Notes under the pieces: model-generated
Seen by the model: only the letters and a program-made list of their open reading frames with translations
The model's database searches: none
Told to the model about the DNA's origin: nothing
Assembly (NCBI GenBank): GCA_963971425.1
Contig: OZ020525.1
Location: 1,550,001 to 1,614,000, forward strand
Direction of reading: 5' to 3'
DNA from: Bryoerythrophyllum caledonicum
Taxonomy: Eukaryota > Streptophyta > Bryopsida > Pottiales > Pottiaceae
DNA: 64,000 bases
Program-made: the position numbers and the translations under genes
Shown: positions 36,348-49,334 of the stretch, in pieces
How the letters are laid out: each line of letters begins with the position of its first letter
Position numbering within the stretch: the stretch's first letter is position 1

Positions 36348-38578
36348 CCTATGGAAAGAACCAAAACACACGTTCAGGGTGACAAGGAGCTCTTGGAGGC
36401 AATGACAATACAATTCTTATACACATTACACGCCACTTATGATATTGAAATCAGCATACCTTTGTGCAACGGAAATATCACCGGAGAAAGTCATATAAGA
36501 GGAATCGCTCATATTTATTACAAGAGATAGTGATGCAAATGACGAGAGGGTGTTATATGACTTCCGAATGTCACATACATGACTGGAAGTTGTCATAAAA
36601 TTCTGAGAATCTATAATCAGGAATCAAACCATTCACCACCCAATCTAATCAAGTACCCACATACAATCTAACCCCTACTTAACATTAGAAAGCCACCGTA
36701 CACTTATCCTACACCACAACACAAACAAGCTCTGATTCCAAACTGCAAACCAGCTTATCAACACATGCAAGCCATGTGTAGTATATGTGAGTTGTTAATG
36801 ATTGAATAGAACAAAAATCTATACCATACATCATAATGGACTTATCTAAATTTGAGAATTAAGTACCTACTCTAAACCTTATCGTGCACCACAGGACAAG
36901 AAAGCAGACACAATTCTACATCCAAACTGCAAACTTCAAACTAGCTTATCAGGACATGCAAGCTATACGTAGTGTATGTGATTTGGTAGTGATTCAGATG
37001 AACAGGAATTTGACACCCACCAACATATTACATTAATGGTGCTTCTCACCACACCGGTCACCATTGAAGTTTTACTGAAAAAACAGCAACAAAGTTAAAA
37101 ATCAATTGGTATTATAATCTAACACCCAATCACCGAGAGGCATACGCACTGCATGAGCGATAAGCCGGAGACGTCACTGTGTCGTTTAAATTTTCTACAC
37201 ACAATCACAGGAAACCAATCCATACCAAATTCAAGGGGCTCTCCACCCCTGTCCCGGCCCGGAGGATGGAGTCACATGACTATAGCCAGTCATACGTATG
37301 ACTGAAGTCAGTCACACAGATACGAATGACCAAAGGTAGTAACACGTATAACTGGAGCCCGTAACCGAGACCAGGTCGGCGGGGATCGGTCAAAGGACGT
37401 TGACCAGGGCGACGTGGCCGACTAACAAACCCTACCGTGCACTGTAGCGACCATCCTCGACTGCCGTTAGTGCGCTTCTCACAGGCGGAGTGTGTGACCA
37501 AGCACGATGGCCCCTGAGCAATCAGATTACGAGAAGCTGAGAAACAACACGATTGCCAAGAACAAGGAGGTGATGCGTGGTTTAGGCTTGCCTGTGGCTG
37601 CACCAACGACCTTCAAGCGACCGCAAGACAAGAGGTGAGTTGAAACCTCGTGCGCCTTGCTGCTTGGTCTTGAGTCCAGGCCGAAGTTAGGGTTTCACAG
37701 GGGCAAAGCATCGAGGCTCCGATGTCGGTTGTGAGGTCGCCCTTCCAGCGCTCAGGGGTGAGGATATGGCCGAATTCGGAGAAGACTCCCTCCTGGCCGT
37801 CGCCCTCGTGGCCGTCGCCCTCCTGGTCGCCCTCGTGGCCGTCGCCCTCCTGGTCGCCCTCCTGGCCGTCGCCCTCCTGGCCGTTGCCCTCTTGGTCGCC
37901 CTCCTGGTCGCCCTCGTGGCCGTCGCCTTCCTAGTCGCCCTCGTGGCCGTCGCCCTCCTGGTCGCCCTCGTGGCCGTCCGTAGCCGAGGTCAACACCGGT
38001 GGTGTCGTCGCCCTCTTGGTTGCTCGGGGGTGTGGCCGTCGCCCTCCTACCCGTGATCAGGTTGCCCTCCTGGCCTTCAAGCTCAGAGCTGCTGCGGTGA
38101 AGCCTTTTTGGGGTGAGGTCGCCCTCATGGCCTTCGATTAGAGTTGTGCCATCATTGATAGTTTAGGGTTTGGTCCACCGATAATCCACGAGGCCTCTAT
38201 ACTAGCTCAGCAACTGCTCATTCTTTGTCTCTCACTCACAAACTTCATACCCCCGAGCATGAGTCTCCTTGTTCTTGCTTTGTCAAGTTTTTCGTGGGTG
38301 GGGATCTGAACTTTTCGTTGTCACATGTTATGGTCTTGAACGATTGCTTCAAATCCATGCATGTTAGTTTTGGAGTTTATTCTTTTGGGTTTAGGGTCTT
38401 CTTTGAATAATGTATGAGAAATTAATGAATTCCCAGTAATTTACATAAACCCCAAATATCATGAATGAAGTTGTAATTCATATTGTGAGACCGTGGGGTT
38501 GTATGTGCAGAGATCGTGACTTTCTGTAGTCACATTCAGCTGCAGCAGTGACTTGGAGTAGTCATAAATTCTGTGGAT
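36348..38578. promoter_or_regulatory. Divergent intergenic region of the CACTA element
   Basis: This 2.2 kb separates the minus-strand genes (SET, transposase) from the plus-strand TNPA-like gene and so should hold both promoters. It contains scattered TATGACT/AGTCAT motifs (near 36560-36600 and 37275-37345) and two similar blocks, about 36610-36790 and 36840-37000 (AAACTGCAAAC, CTAGCTTATCA, ACATGCAAGC in both). No open frame with a recognisable domain is present. Confidence 0.5.
37780..37985. repeat. GC-rich minisatellite (GTCGCCCTCNTGGCC-type)
   Basis: Alternating 12- and 15-bp units, GTCGCCCTCCTG and GCCGTCGCCCTCGTG, repeat about 14-15 times. The frames across it read as WPSPS or LVALVAVAL runs and are artefacts. 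Confidence 0.9.
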
Positions 38579-41500
38579 ATGGCTAATTTAGTTGGAAAAG
38601 TAATAAGAGACATTGCTAATCTATCGGACCATGCACAAATTGGAGTTTTTCGAACAATTGCTAGTTTCCCTGCGATTACCTTGCCGGTCTTGGAAATGAC
38701 TTCGATTGAGATTGCGGATGTTGTTGAGAGCAGCCATAATGTGCCCTTCGAAGGGCCTTCCAGTGTTCAGCCATCGCGGACCCGATCAACGCAAAGGAGG
38801 CTACTACCACAGGGTGTTAGCGGCAAAGACGACGACGGTGAGGACAAACTCGTAGAAGAGCCGTTACAAACAAAAAAACAAAAGGCAAGAATCCAAACTA
38901 CTTGTACTTTGCCTTAGTATATGGTTTGATGCAAGGCATGGTGAGTGCAAAATATGTTTCGGTCATGGTGAGTACAACATAACTAGTTTCAGTCATGCTG
39001 AGTGTCGAATATGACTACCTGTAGTGATGTTGTTGTGATTATGACTACGTGAAGTCATAATTGAATAAACATAGCGGGTTTCAGTCATACTGTAGGCGCC
39101 CGTTAAATTCCATCTCAATCATTTCCTGTAGGGGGTACGTTGTTCTGGCGATAAGCCTACCTCCTGGAGAGTGCAATCTCGTCCAAGGAAGAGCAACATG
39201 GCTTCTTCGACAATGCTGGGGAGTACAACCGATGGTGAAGATGAGACCCTTCTAAGGTCTGAAGGAGAAGAGGATGCCGAGGAAGAGCGGTACACTGAAG
39301 ATGAAGAGGAGGAGGCACCACCGGAGCAATGCACGGAACTCCTTGATGAGATTGAATTACGTGAACTTGGGGTCTTGAGGCGGATGGCGCAAAAGGGTGC
39401 AGATCCGAATGAATTACGAAAGAAGGTACGGAATCTTGAAACATCTCCACACCGTCAGTCCAAGTTGAAGGATTTGAGGCGGAGTATGAAGAGATCCGGA
39501 GACAAGGAGTCCCAAATGTGGGTTGAAGTTGATAATCTGGGATGCCCGACGGGAGCGCATAGGCCTGATTGGCTAACCAAACTTCGTGGCTATTCTCGCG
39601 ACTTGGACTGGAGCGTAGACAACTTCAAATTGCATCCTCGAGTGCTGCTCATGGCAATCAAGGACAGGATGGCGGCACAGTTTGAATACCGGAGTGGGCT
39701 GGAGGATGTTCCAGAGGACGTGTTCTTCCAAGAATTGCGTCAACAAATGCGCACAAAGAGGGCAAATATGAAGAGGCTTCTCGATAAGGGCGAGCCTCTG
39801 CCAGGGTACGTGAAAAAGGAGCATGCGGAGAACTTCAAGAAGTTGATAGCAAGGACAGACAAGATTGCAGAGGCAGAACGTATGAAGAACGTGAGACAAG
39901 TTGTCCAGAACGTGTCGCACTCCAGGAGGTCTGAAGGGGAAGTGAGATCTCGCCTTGTAAGTCACGTTCACCAACTTCTGCTAAAATGTTTTTGATGGTA
40001 TGACTGCTTGCTGACATTCACTTTACTACTGACAGTGAGATTTCCTACAGAGAATGACTGAAGGCAGTCATATTCTCCAGCCACATGCAACTAGATTTTG
40101 TGACGTTATAGAGTCATATTACCAATCTCAAGACAATTAGGTGACTGCAGATAGTGATATCACTGTACAATTATAAAACGCTTCTCTTCACTGTGATTCT
40201 GACCCGTATTGATAATTGCATAGATCTTTAAGGATGATCAGTTGCTTCTCTCACAGGCCGTACAGTTGGATCGGCCTCCAACGCAATTGGAAATCGAAGC
40301 AGAGCTCATGACACCCGGAAAATCAGGTCGCCCACAGTCGTCCACTTCAAGAGGCGGAGGGTCCAATCCAAGAGGCCTTGCAGCTTTAAGGAGCGAGGTG
40401 GAGGCACACATACAAGATGTTAAAGGCGAGTTAGAGGACATGAAAAGCAGCATGAAGGAGCTGCTACTCGAGTTCCGGAAGCATCGGCTGCCATCGACCG
40501 CACCTGAATCCTCAGAAATGGGCAATACGGGATTGGAGGAGGCCCATCCACAATCAGCAAAATTGCCGGTTGTTTCTATGGCAATCATGGATCCTGTGTG
40601 GGGCACAAATGAAACCGCAACAAACACGGATGAAGAGGTCCACATGACTCGTCATGAGGTAGCTGAAGGAGCAGCAAAGGTATGACTTCAACACCCAGGA
40701 ACGTACTGAAAATAGTGAATCAAGCTAATAGATGGTTGGTCAATCAGTTAGGTTGTTTGTTGTACTCACTTCTCTTTGATGTCTGCTATTAGGAGGAAGG
40801 GGCTACTGTGAAGTCCGGTGACGCCGAGGGCGTTGTATGTTTGAATTCTCAGATTGAACCAGCCAAGGCTGCCAAAAACTCTGAGGAAGGTGCGGATCCG
40901 GAACCCCCCTCAATGCCAAAGAAGGATAAAAAATCGCCGAAGAAGAGGAAGGGCGAGGCCGAGAAGCTCTTGGAGGATCGCAAAGGTCGTACCACGCGCC
41001 GCGCGACCGCGAAGGACAAGGTACCCTTCCACTTCCAAATACATGAAATGTATGAGAGAGTAGATTAAATGTATGGATTAGTCAACCCTGTGATTAGCAT
41101 GAACTAGTGATAAACCACGTGAATGCTACAGGGATCAGTAATGTACCCAACGAATGTGACAGGGATCAGTAATATACCGAGCGAATGTGACAAGACACAG
41201 TAATATAAGCAATGAAATGTCACAAGTATGAGTAACGTATCTCAAAAATGTGACACAATCCAGTGACAATTCCACTGTATATTACACGTATTAGTCATAA
41301 ATGCACTACAGCACTGTATCACAGAGTCTTGTTACATATGCATTCGTTTGTGGGAAACCATTGTTTGACTGTATGTAAGCAATGTGGTGCTCGAAGGATG
41401 ATGAAGAGAGCCAGGAGGAGCTTGCCGCAAAGAAGAAGCGGGCAAACAAAGGAAGTAGTCCTGCTAAGAAGAAGAAGGCTAGAGGCGAGGGGAAATGTCC

Positions 41501-42574
41501 ACCGGTAAGGATTTGTGATGATTTGCGTAGAAAGGTCATCGTTTTGAACGTTGTGGGGCTTCTATGTGATATCAGGCTACTACACGATAGGCAAGAGTGG
41601 GGTGCAGATCTACTGGTCCACTACGATCAAGACCACAAGGTCAAAATCAAGAAAAGGGCTGATTGTGGCCCTTTCTTGTCCATGTTACGTAGTCGATTTG
41701 ACGTGGGAATATGGTCGCCTATTGAGCATAGTCTGCTCGAGATTGTAGCTAAGTTCTTGGTAAACTCCACATCGGTGAAGTGGAGTTTTTTGTGGGGAAA
41801 GGAAATTGGCGGTAGTAAGAGAAATCTACATGATTTCTTTAGCGCAGTCCCTATGTCATCAGCTATTAAAGCTCGTTGCCTTCAATTCGATTGCGATGCA
41901 ACCGCAACGGATGAGTCTCCTCCCTCAAATGTCCTCACTTGTCCACGATGGGACCCACTAGAGCCTAACGACGACTACTTGAGCCGCCTAATAGAGCCAT
42001 TTCAGGCCTTAGCCCGTAACCCATCGGACATGGAATATTGCGTGGAATATTTGGGCAAGAACATCCGCCTAGCTGCAATAACACTTATCCCGGTAGGTCC
42101 ATGACCGCTTCATATGCCATATAATGAAACCATGCAAGCTCTCTCTCCCTTTCTTCTCCATCCTATTGTTAGGTATTTGTTTTAGAAATTGTTAGTTGTA
42201 TTTTCTAGTCATTAATATGGTGGACCTTTCAACTCTTGACACAGGAACGTGAAGCCGTGCAGCTGATAGGGGAGGTGGCACTTGCAACGTTGGCACCGCA
42301 ATCGAAGGTGGCCGTCATGGATTTTGACGATAATAACGAGCCCACTGACAAAGTTGTGGCTCATGGCTCGATTGTGAGCCTTGCAGGAGGCACGATGCAC
42401 GGCCGGATGATTGAGGAAGACAATGCGTCGGTAATGATTTCATCGGTTGTCCCAGGTTCGGAAACGCTCTATTTGTTCGAGCCTAACAATGACGATGATC
42501 CACCAATGCAACGCTTGGGGGATGCACTCAACTCCATTACGAAATGGCCCGTAGCTGCATTGAAGGCAGCGTGA
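38579..42574 (+). CDS. TNPA-like second protein of the CACTA element
   Basis: The probable role is the accessory DNA-binding protein of the element, by analogy with TNPA of En/Spm; this is inferred from position. Six exons: 38579-38884, 39132-39956, 40257-40679, 40793-41020, 41397-42092 and 42245-42574. All junctions are phase 0 and the chain has no stop, giving 935 residues. Exon 1 must end at a GC donor (CAAAAG|gcaaga) to stay in frame; the others are GT-AG. The acceptor of exon 5 is the least certain. Exon 2 has an acidic run (EGEEDAEEERYTEDEEEE) and helical charged segments, exon 3 a coiled-coil-like stretch, and exon 4 and early exon 5 lysine-rich segments (KKDKKSPKKRKGE, KKKRANKGSSPAKKKKAR) that look like nuclear signals. 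Exons 5-6 form a globular part that I do not recognise. Confidence 0.75.
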
Positions 42575-42779
42575 GCTATAGTACGTAAGACCTCTCCAAG
42601 AACTAAATACAACCTATTGAGGCTTTTTTTGCACAAAGTTCTTGTTGATGGACCCCATTACGTTTCCCTACATTGCGCCATCATTGCCTGTGATGAAGAA
42701 GAATACAGAAGTGTAGTTAACAACTGTCTCTAATACAACTATAACAGCACGCCGTCATTTGTGATGCCAGAATCTCTGA

Positions 42780-43635
42780 ATTCTCGCTCTTAGATTCTCA
42801 GTATATGACTCCACAAAGTCATACAGCTAAATTGATGTGACTGGAACCAGTTATCCATCTCTTGCACTTAAATATGACTAGTGATCTGGAAAACATGACT
42901 AAAAGTAGTCACAACACTAGGAATAACGGACCGTCATATCGGCCCATATATGACTCCACGTAGTCATATTCCACGTAAGCAAAAATATCACTAGCAGTCG
43001 CATTTTACGTGGCTGATTTTATGACTGAAAGTATGACTTCACAGAGTTGTATTCCACGTCAGCACAAAATATGACTAGCAAACACATTTCACGTGCTGAA
43101 CATTATGATTGAAAATATGACTCCACAGAGTCGTATTCCACGTCAGCACAAAATATGACTAGCAAACACATTTCACGTGCTCAACATTATGAGCGAAAAT
43201 ATGACTTCACAGAGTCATATTCCACGTCAGCCCAAAATATGACTGGCTGTCATATTCCACGTGGCGGTGCCACGTCAGCAAAATACGACTCCACGGAGTC
43301 ATAATCCACGTCAGCAAAAAATATGACTAGCCAGAGTCACATGCCACGTCGGATTTTGGCCTCAGCTGCCCGGGCAGGTCAAAAAAAGTCTTGGTCAATG
43401 GGACCGGTCAAATTGGGGGCGGAAATGCTGACGTGGCACGTACATTCGGGCTGAGTATACGTTTCAAGGCGTATTTATTCAAATGACTGGCTGTCCGAAG
43501 CGACTTGTCGGTAACTACTAGACCCTGTCACCGCGCGCGTCATATTCTGAAAAACCACTGTAGTCATATTCCTGTGAATTTATGACTCTGCGCAGTCATA
43601 AACGCCTGCAATAAAGGTAGCAATCTGTCGTAGTG
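42780..43635. repeat. CACTA right subterminal array and terminal repeat
   Basis: More than fifteen copies of TATGACT or its complement AGTCATA occur here, many inside a unit of the form ATATGACTCCACAGAGTCAT followed by ATTCCACGTCAGCA. The end is the 25-bp inverted repeat at 43611-43635. The right side is more regular and longer than the left side. Confidence 0.9.
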
Positions 43636-44899
43636 TCACTTCAGCAAGGTATTGCCAGGGTATCCTTCGGACTTCACTCCAGTAGGGTATTGCCAGGGTA
43701 TCTGCCAGGCTTCACTCCAGCAGGGTATCTTCTGGACTTCTGCTGACTGTGGCTGTCTGTAGCTGTCTGTGGCTGTCTGTGTCTATCTACAATTGTCTGT
43801 ATCGTCCGTAGCTGTTTGTAATGTTTTGTTGCCGCTTGATCAGCCACTGCCTGCTATCCTTCAACAAACTGTTGTCTTGCGCAACCAGTCAACAAGAGCC
43901 ACATGATTCAAACTTATGCATGGTCGCCAATGTTAAAGGGAGATTTCACCTAAAGGTTCAATGAACAATCGTCTCTACGCTCATTCAAACGGCACTTCAG
44001 GGCAATAAGACAAAAGTCCCGATCCGGACCTTTACTGGGTCTAAAACTCTAGAATCGATCTAGATCTAAATCTAGATCTGAATCTAGAGATAGTTAGAAT
44101 TGCGTTTCCGCTATTTTGCTTAAGTTTAACTCACAGATCTGAAGTTTCCGCACTCGATTACATCAAATCAGACCATACCCACAACAAATCCGGACTTGTT
44201 TCTAACTCCAACACACTAGATTTGATTAGAATATAGTAGATCAAGCTAGATCTATATGAGATCTAGGGTATTTAGGCTAGATCTACAATACCCACAACCA
44301 AGTTTCACCCCAAATGCTCTTCTAACAACAAGATCTACTCACACATTCACAATACTAACACAAACACACAATTGATAGTATCCAAGTCTTGCTTTACTTC
44401 CTCAAACCTCCATAAACCTCTTCCATACTTTATACAAGTCAAGATCCACACAATACATTCACTTCCTAGCTCTCTAATTCCACTACACACTCTAAGTCTA
44501 ACACACCAAAAGAGATCCACACACACTCACACACAAGAGAGAGAAGAGAAGAAGAGAAGAGAGTCCCCAAGTCCAAGAGGGTGGCTCTCTACCCCCTTCA
44601 AACCCTAATCTTCTCTAATGGATGAAAGGTGTCCGGATGGATGACATTCATGTCCGGACAGTTTCATCCGAAGTCCAGACAGTTTCATCCACTGTCATTG
44701 AGGACAGTTTCATCCACAGTCCGGATTCATCCATTGTTTTACTTTTTATCCATAACTACTTGGTAACATCAAAAAATTACTACCAAGACCTTACAATAAG
44801 CCGAAATCTCCGGTTAACAACACCGGATAGCGAGATTCTGTTGGGAGAACGGCCTTCTATTTTGCGTGTGGCCAGATAAGACTAGGCGTATAGTTCTTA
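43636..44899. other. Flank of the CACTA insertion: minisatellite end and unassigned DNA
   Basis: 43639-43745 continues the pre-insertion minisatellite. A CTGTCTGTGGCTGT-type run follows at about 43744-43820, and 44050-44110 holds overlapping AGATCT/TCTAGA palindromes (GATCTAGATCTAAATCTAGA). Around 44620-44730 the sequence GTCCGGACAGTTTCATCC recurs in imperfect copies. No gene is supported. Confidence 0.5.
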
Positions 44900-45242
44900 G
44901 GTCGGATCAGAGGGCTTCCTTGGTACGGCAGGTACACCAAGACCTTAGTCATTTTCGTGTGTGACGGACACATTCCATGTTGTGCAGCTAGTACTGGTGG
45001 ATCGACATGTATCAGTAGGTCGCCACTTATGTTTCTTGGTGTGAAGTCTGTGATCGGATCAGATCGAGCTTCAACACGTTGTCACCGCAGTTGCAGCCTT
45101 TGCTCACTATGGGTTTGGGCTATCGTTGATTTCTGGATTTTGCCGGGCCGCTTGTTGTCACCCCACGTGGAGCCAAGTACGTGTTGATGATGGTGGAGCA
45201 CATTAACAAGTGGACTAAGCTTGTGGCACTACCCAACGACGC
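44900..45242 (+). pseudogene. Ty3/gypsy integrase fragment, N-terminal part
   Basis: Translation of the plus strand shows the zinc-binding segment (an HFRVRRTH-like region, then YWWIDMYQ and CEVCDRIR), followed by LQPLLTMGLGYR, a stop codon, and FLDFAGPLVVTPRGAKYVLM with the first catalytic Asp, then KWTKLVALPNDA. Frameshifts and stops are present. The reading continues at 53726 after an 8.5-kb interruption. No reverse transcriptase is seen upstream, so the retroelement is truncated on its 5' side. Confidence 0.82.
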
Positions 45243-45305
45243 TAGGGTGTGAGCCATGAGCCATGAGCCATGAGCCATGAGCGGAGATTTCATGAGCGGT
45301 GAGCT
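45243..45305. repeat. Left terminal ATGAGCC array
   Basis: Four direct GAGCCAT units (GAGCCATGAGCCATGAGCCA) follow the TAGGG end, then a GGAGATTTC spacer and CATGAGCGGTGAGC. The complementary array at the right end has units varying between ATGAGC and GTGAGCG. Confidence 0.85.
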
Positions 45306-46102
45306 CTGATTTACCAAAAATAGGTTTATTTTTCTAAAAATAATGTTATCCGTGTAAGAAAAAATTGTGATTAAAATATTTTTAGTAAATTTTAAGTGCC
45401 TATAACCGTGCAATTAGAATAGACTACAATATTTCAGGTCCATTTGCAATCAAATTCAAGTAGTGTTGGGTCTTCCTATTTCGCAAAGTTGAAGGTGTAT
45501 TGAAGAGATTGTAGGCACTACAAGTTTAGGACCTAGAGAGGATTTTTATACATACGATACTCTTATTTAGTGTATGTACAGTATATATAACGATGGTAGA
45601 TAATTAAGTTGGTGAAGTATTGTAAAAGTAATGGAGACTTATACTAACAACATTCAACAACAATCCATATGAGTTGGGCTATAAATGGTATTGATTCATA
45701 TTGCAATGTCCTTATTTTTGAAGCTACACATCATATAAGCTCCAAGACACCACTCTCCAGCACTTTCTTGATCTCGTTGAAGCTTAAGGTAGCAGCATGG
45801 ACAAAAGCATTGTCCTCAAAATCAAGCTTGCATACCACTCGAAAAATATAGTAGAGATGTTTTGCAATGGTACCAAGTACCTCTCTTCTTGGATTAAACC
45901 ACCATGTCCTTGAAGTCGCCGCAAGAGCAATTTGGGAGAGGGCCTATAGTAAGGCGATATTTACTCGTCTTATGCCCCTTCTTTGACTGTAGTACAATGA
46001 TGCATCCGAGGGCGGAGTAGAGAAGAATTGAGATGGAGTTGATGCGGACGTTGAGGTTGTCCGCTGATGCCCATCAATTTTTTGCTTTACGGAAACCTTT
46101 GC

Positions 46103-48152
46103 CTAACGACGGATACGGCAGCCTTCATGCAATATTGGGTAAGAGTCGGCATCTACAAGTGCAGGCACGGATGCAGCTTGCACAATAGGATTGAGAGCAC
46201 CTCCAAAGAGCCGCCTTGGTGACACTTCCCGTCGCTCTTCAAGTTGAAATCCTGCCTCTTCTAGCTTGAGAATCTCAGCCTTGGCAAGGTTGGTGTCCTT
46301 CACCACAGACCATATATCTAGAACAAGCGGATGGTGATTCACCTACTTCCGCTTTGTTCCCTTACGCACCTTTCAATGTCATCCGGGCAATGGAAGAACT
46401 CGGTAACTTGGTCCTTTAAGAGTCTACGAACATGGAGGAGCCCGGTGTATGTAGGAGCAGGAGTGTTTTTCCCCAAACACACAATCTTCTTGGTGCACGT
46501 CTTACCCGTCCTAGCTTGTTTAGCATGACAACACTTACCGGAAGTCTTCGGTAGCCTTGCAATATGCCATTTATGTATGTCACACTTAGATTCTTGAACA
46601 CTCGTAACATGCTTTACTTCCCTAGGTGCTTAAGATGGAGACAACGATGGAGATACAAGCTTTACATCGTCCAAAGATGAAGATGGAGAGGTTGGAGGCA
46701 ACGTTGTCGCTAGTGAACAATTGTCTTGGCGTCCCTTCCTGGACCTTGTAGAAGCCTTTGGACGGGAGAAGTTTATATATCATGGCGATGACTATCAAGG
46801 TTTAAACCAAATGGTCCATCAAGCTTTCGTTTGCTGGAGCCAAACACCTCTTCTCCTTCAAAGTGAGGTGTACGTGTGCACCACTCCTTGGCCTTCGGTA
46901 TGCTCTCCATGGCTTCAATCACCTTCTCGTGTTTACCGGTCCTTTGGGCAAGTCTCATTTGCAACTCATGCTTGGAAGGGTCGGTCCCTGATCGCCCTCT
47001 TTTTAAAAAATGATAATAGTTCGTGCATTGCATAAACGGGAAAACAAAGTTGTCCACCGTAGCATCGTATAGGTCATTTCCTCTATTCCCTGATTGTTGA
47101 AACCAACGATTCTGGGCTGTCTCCGCCAAATTACATGATGGCATTTTGGCCATCTCTTCGTCTATAAGATTCAGTAACACAAATCACAACGTCACTTATA
47201 TGGTTGTTTGGACTGTAAATTGAAATGAAATTATAATCAAATATAATACAACTGATACCAATTCCATAAATGCTCCCCATTGGCAGTAGCGGTAATGCCA
47301 AAAGGTAAGCCACTGGTCAAGTTGTCTGAGGGCCTCATCATTTTGGGCACCACGAGATTGCCACAAAGCTCCAATAGCAAGGTAACGAATCGCAGAGTTT
47401 GCCAAATTCTTGGCATACTTATATTGCTTGCCTAGAAGACGGTGCTGGTCTTGGAACTTGCTCTTCATATACTTGTCCGTGTGGAGGTTCATGGATGTTG
47501 TCCAATGAAGTAGACATGTGCGTTCTCAATCTACCATAACCTCTTGGAGATTACCTCAACCATAGACCGTCCGAACAACATTCCAATTTGCTCCTGCGCT
47601 ATCCGCCATAAAAACTTTGAAGTTGACATTGTCAACCCCGTGCCTCTCCATAACTTTGTTGATGCTCCTCCACATGATGCATTGGGCTTCTGTGTCTTCA
47701 GATTGCATGTCGCAAACTGCAATAGTCATAACTCTGCAGTACCGAGAGTCGTACACATGGCAACCCATGGTGGTCCAATTCCTGACCCGCTTTACATGAT
47801 CAAACATGATCCATGTGTCTTGTAGGTCTCCACCAGGCTACATACGCAAAACTAGATCGACTCCTGAACCAGGGCCTATCTCGCACATCTTAAAGACAAA
47901 AATTTTGTCCTTGTCGCCTCCTTAACCCGGAAACATGTTGCGCTAGACAAATGGCCAAGTTGTACAACCTCTCACTGTGCGGATACCGTCCATTGTGCTT
48001 GTACGTCCCACTTGCTTGAAGGATGAAATGGTATTTTTGACATTTGGAGATGCCAAGTTAGTATACTTCTCCATCATGTCCTTCATGTCTTCCATAGTCA
48101 TAGTCATTTGAATTTGATGGAATTCTAGGACTGAAATGTGCACCGATACCAT
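46103..48152 (-). pseudogene. Decayed transposase gene of an uncharacterised plant family
   Basis: Minus-strand pieces can be followed in order: KNTISSFKQVGRTSTMDGIR near 48000, then a stretch with stops (KDKIFVFKMCEIG), the strongest block RVRNWTTMGCHVYDSRYCRV with TIAVCDMQSEDTEAQCIMWR and FMADSAGANWNVVRTVYG (47807-47556), an LHTDKYMKSKFQDQH exon (47490-47280), and DEEMAKMPSCNLAETAQNRW with EEVFGSSKRKLDGP (47180-46780). The MADSAGANW block with its Asp looks like part of a DDE catalytic core, and similar proteins are widespread in land plants. I know no superfamily name for it; MULE-like is a guess. Stops and frameshifts make this copy inactive. Confidence 0.6.
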
Positions 48153-49334
48153 TTTGTTATGTAGTAGCTGAGCTCAATTAGTGGAGCGGCGTCAATGGCA
48201 ATGGCTGAAGACAAGGTTGCAGAAGGATCTGAGGTGCCTCTTCATGACCTAACCAAGCTGGTTCGAGATTTTGTTTATGACCATGATTGCTTGGATTTAA
48301 TAGGTCTCAGTGTCGAGACAATCATTTTGGTCGAAATTGTATTCAGAGATTGTCTTCAAAATTTGCATCGTTATTGCCTATTTTGGATGTTTGGATTAGT
48401 TTGTCATGGCCCCACAGTCTGTTGTTCTCGATTGCCTTCTTATACTCGCGGCTCATGTTGTTTTTCTCCTTGGATGTTAATAGATTTGATGTTTAAAGTC
48501 AATGTGTTAGTTTGCAATCTCTAGAATTTTTAGATGTTGACTTTGAGGGTCTCGGGGCCGAGACACTCTTTCTCTTGAAAACTTTTTAAGAACATTAAAT
48601 TTTGACCCTAAAGAACCATGTGTGACTTGGAAGGACAATATAGATTTTTGGCACGTTCCTAAAATTTGATTTATTTTTATTTCTAGCTTGTCCTTGATAA
48701 CAACGGTATGTGATGAGAACCTTCAGATTGGCTGTTTGGATTATTATTCTTGAGTGTATCAAGTTCACAAAGGAATATAATGTGAAATGGCAATTTTTGT
48801 ATCTCCACTCCATGCACACTTGTTTCCTCCATGCTACACCCCTTCTCTATCTCTAAAAACTGGTGTATTGGGAACTAACACTATGCTCAAGATAATGGTT
48901 ATAGATTTATACCTTGTGTATTGCAAAGTGAAATATAAGAAATCTAAACCTCTCAACGCAAAGAAGAAATGAACCTATTTCTTGACTTCAAACACTATAA
49001 TCTTTTAATCTGTGCGGTCAATGTTTATGAAATTTTTTTGAGTAGATTATTTCAAAAGTCATAATTGAGATCCTACCGTCAAAAACATAATAAGGTTTTG
49101 TTTCCTTCCTAACTTATTGCACTAAAACCAACAATTTTGAAGTGTTTTTAATGTGAATTGTCACAGTCCTTTAGGGGTTAATCAAATGACCAAGTATATT
49201 GATACTAATATTGGTGATCACTTCCATGGATCTTAGTGGCGAGACATTCTTTTTTGTCAGAATGTTTTAGAGAGATTGTCATAGAATCTTGTTAGGAACC
49301 TTCTTGATTTCAGTTCTTGAATGGTCATTACAAG

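Larger units (their letters stand above)
30571..43635. mobile_element. Complete CACTA (CMC/EnSpm) DNA transposon, 13,065 bp, carrying a SET-domain gene
   Basis: The ends start CACTACGACAGATTGCTACC. The 25-bp terminal inverted repeats (30571-30595 and 43611-43635) match without a mismatch and are flanked by the 3-bp target duplication TCA (30568-30570 and 43636-43638), the hallmark of the superfamily. Subterminal regions contain many TATGACT/AGTCATA motifs. Three spliced genes lie inside: a SET protein and a TNP2 transposase on the minus strand, and a TNPA-like protein on the plus strand, divergent from about 36.35-38.58 kb. All coding frames are open, so this copy looks recent and possibly autonomous. 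Confidence 0.95.

Noticed and set aside
37722..38056. WPSPSW- and [15 protein letters not shown] proteins
   Set aside because: Pure translation of the GTCGCCCTC minisatellite; no start context or homology.
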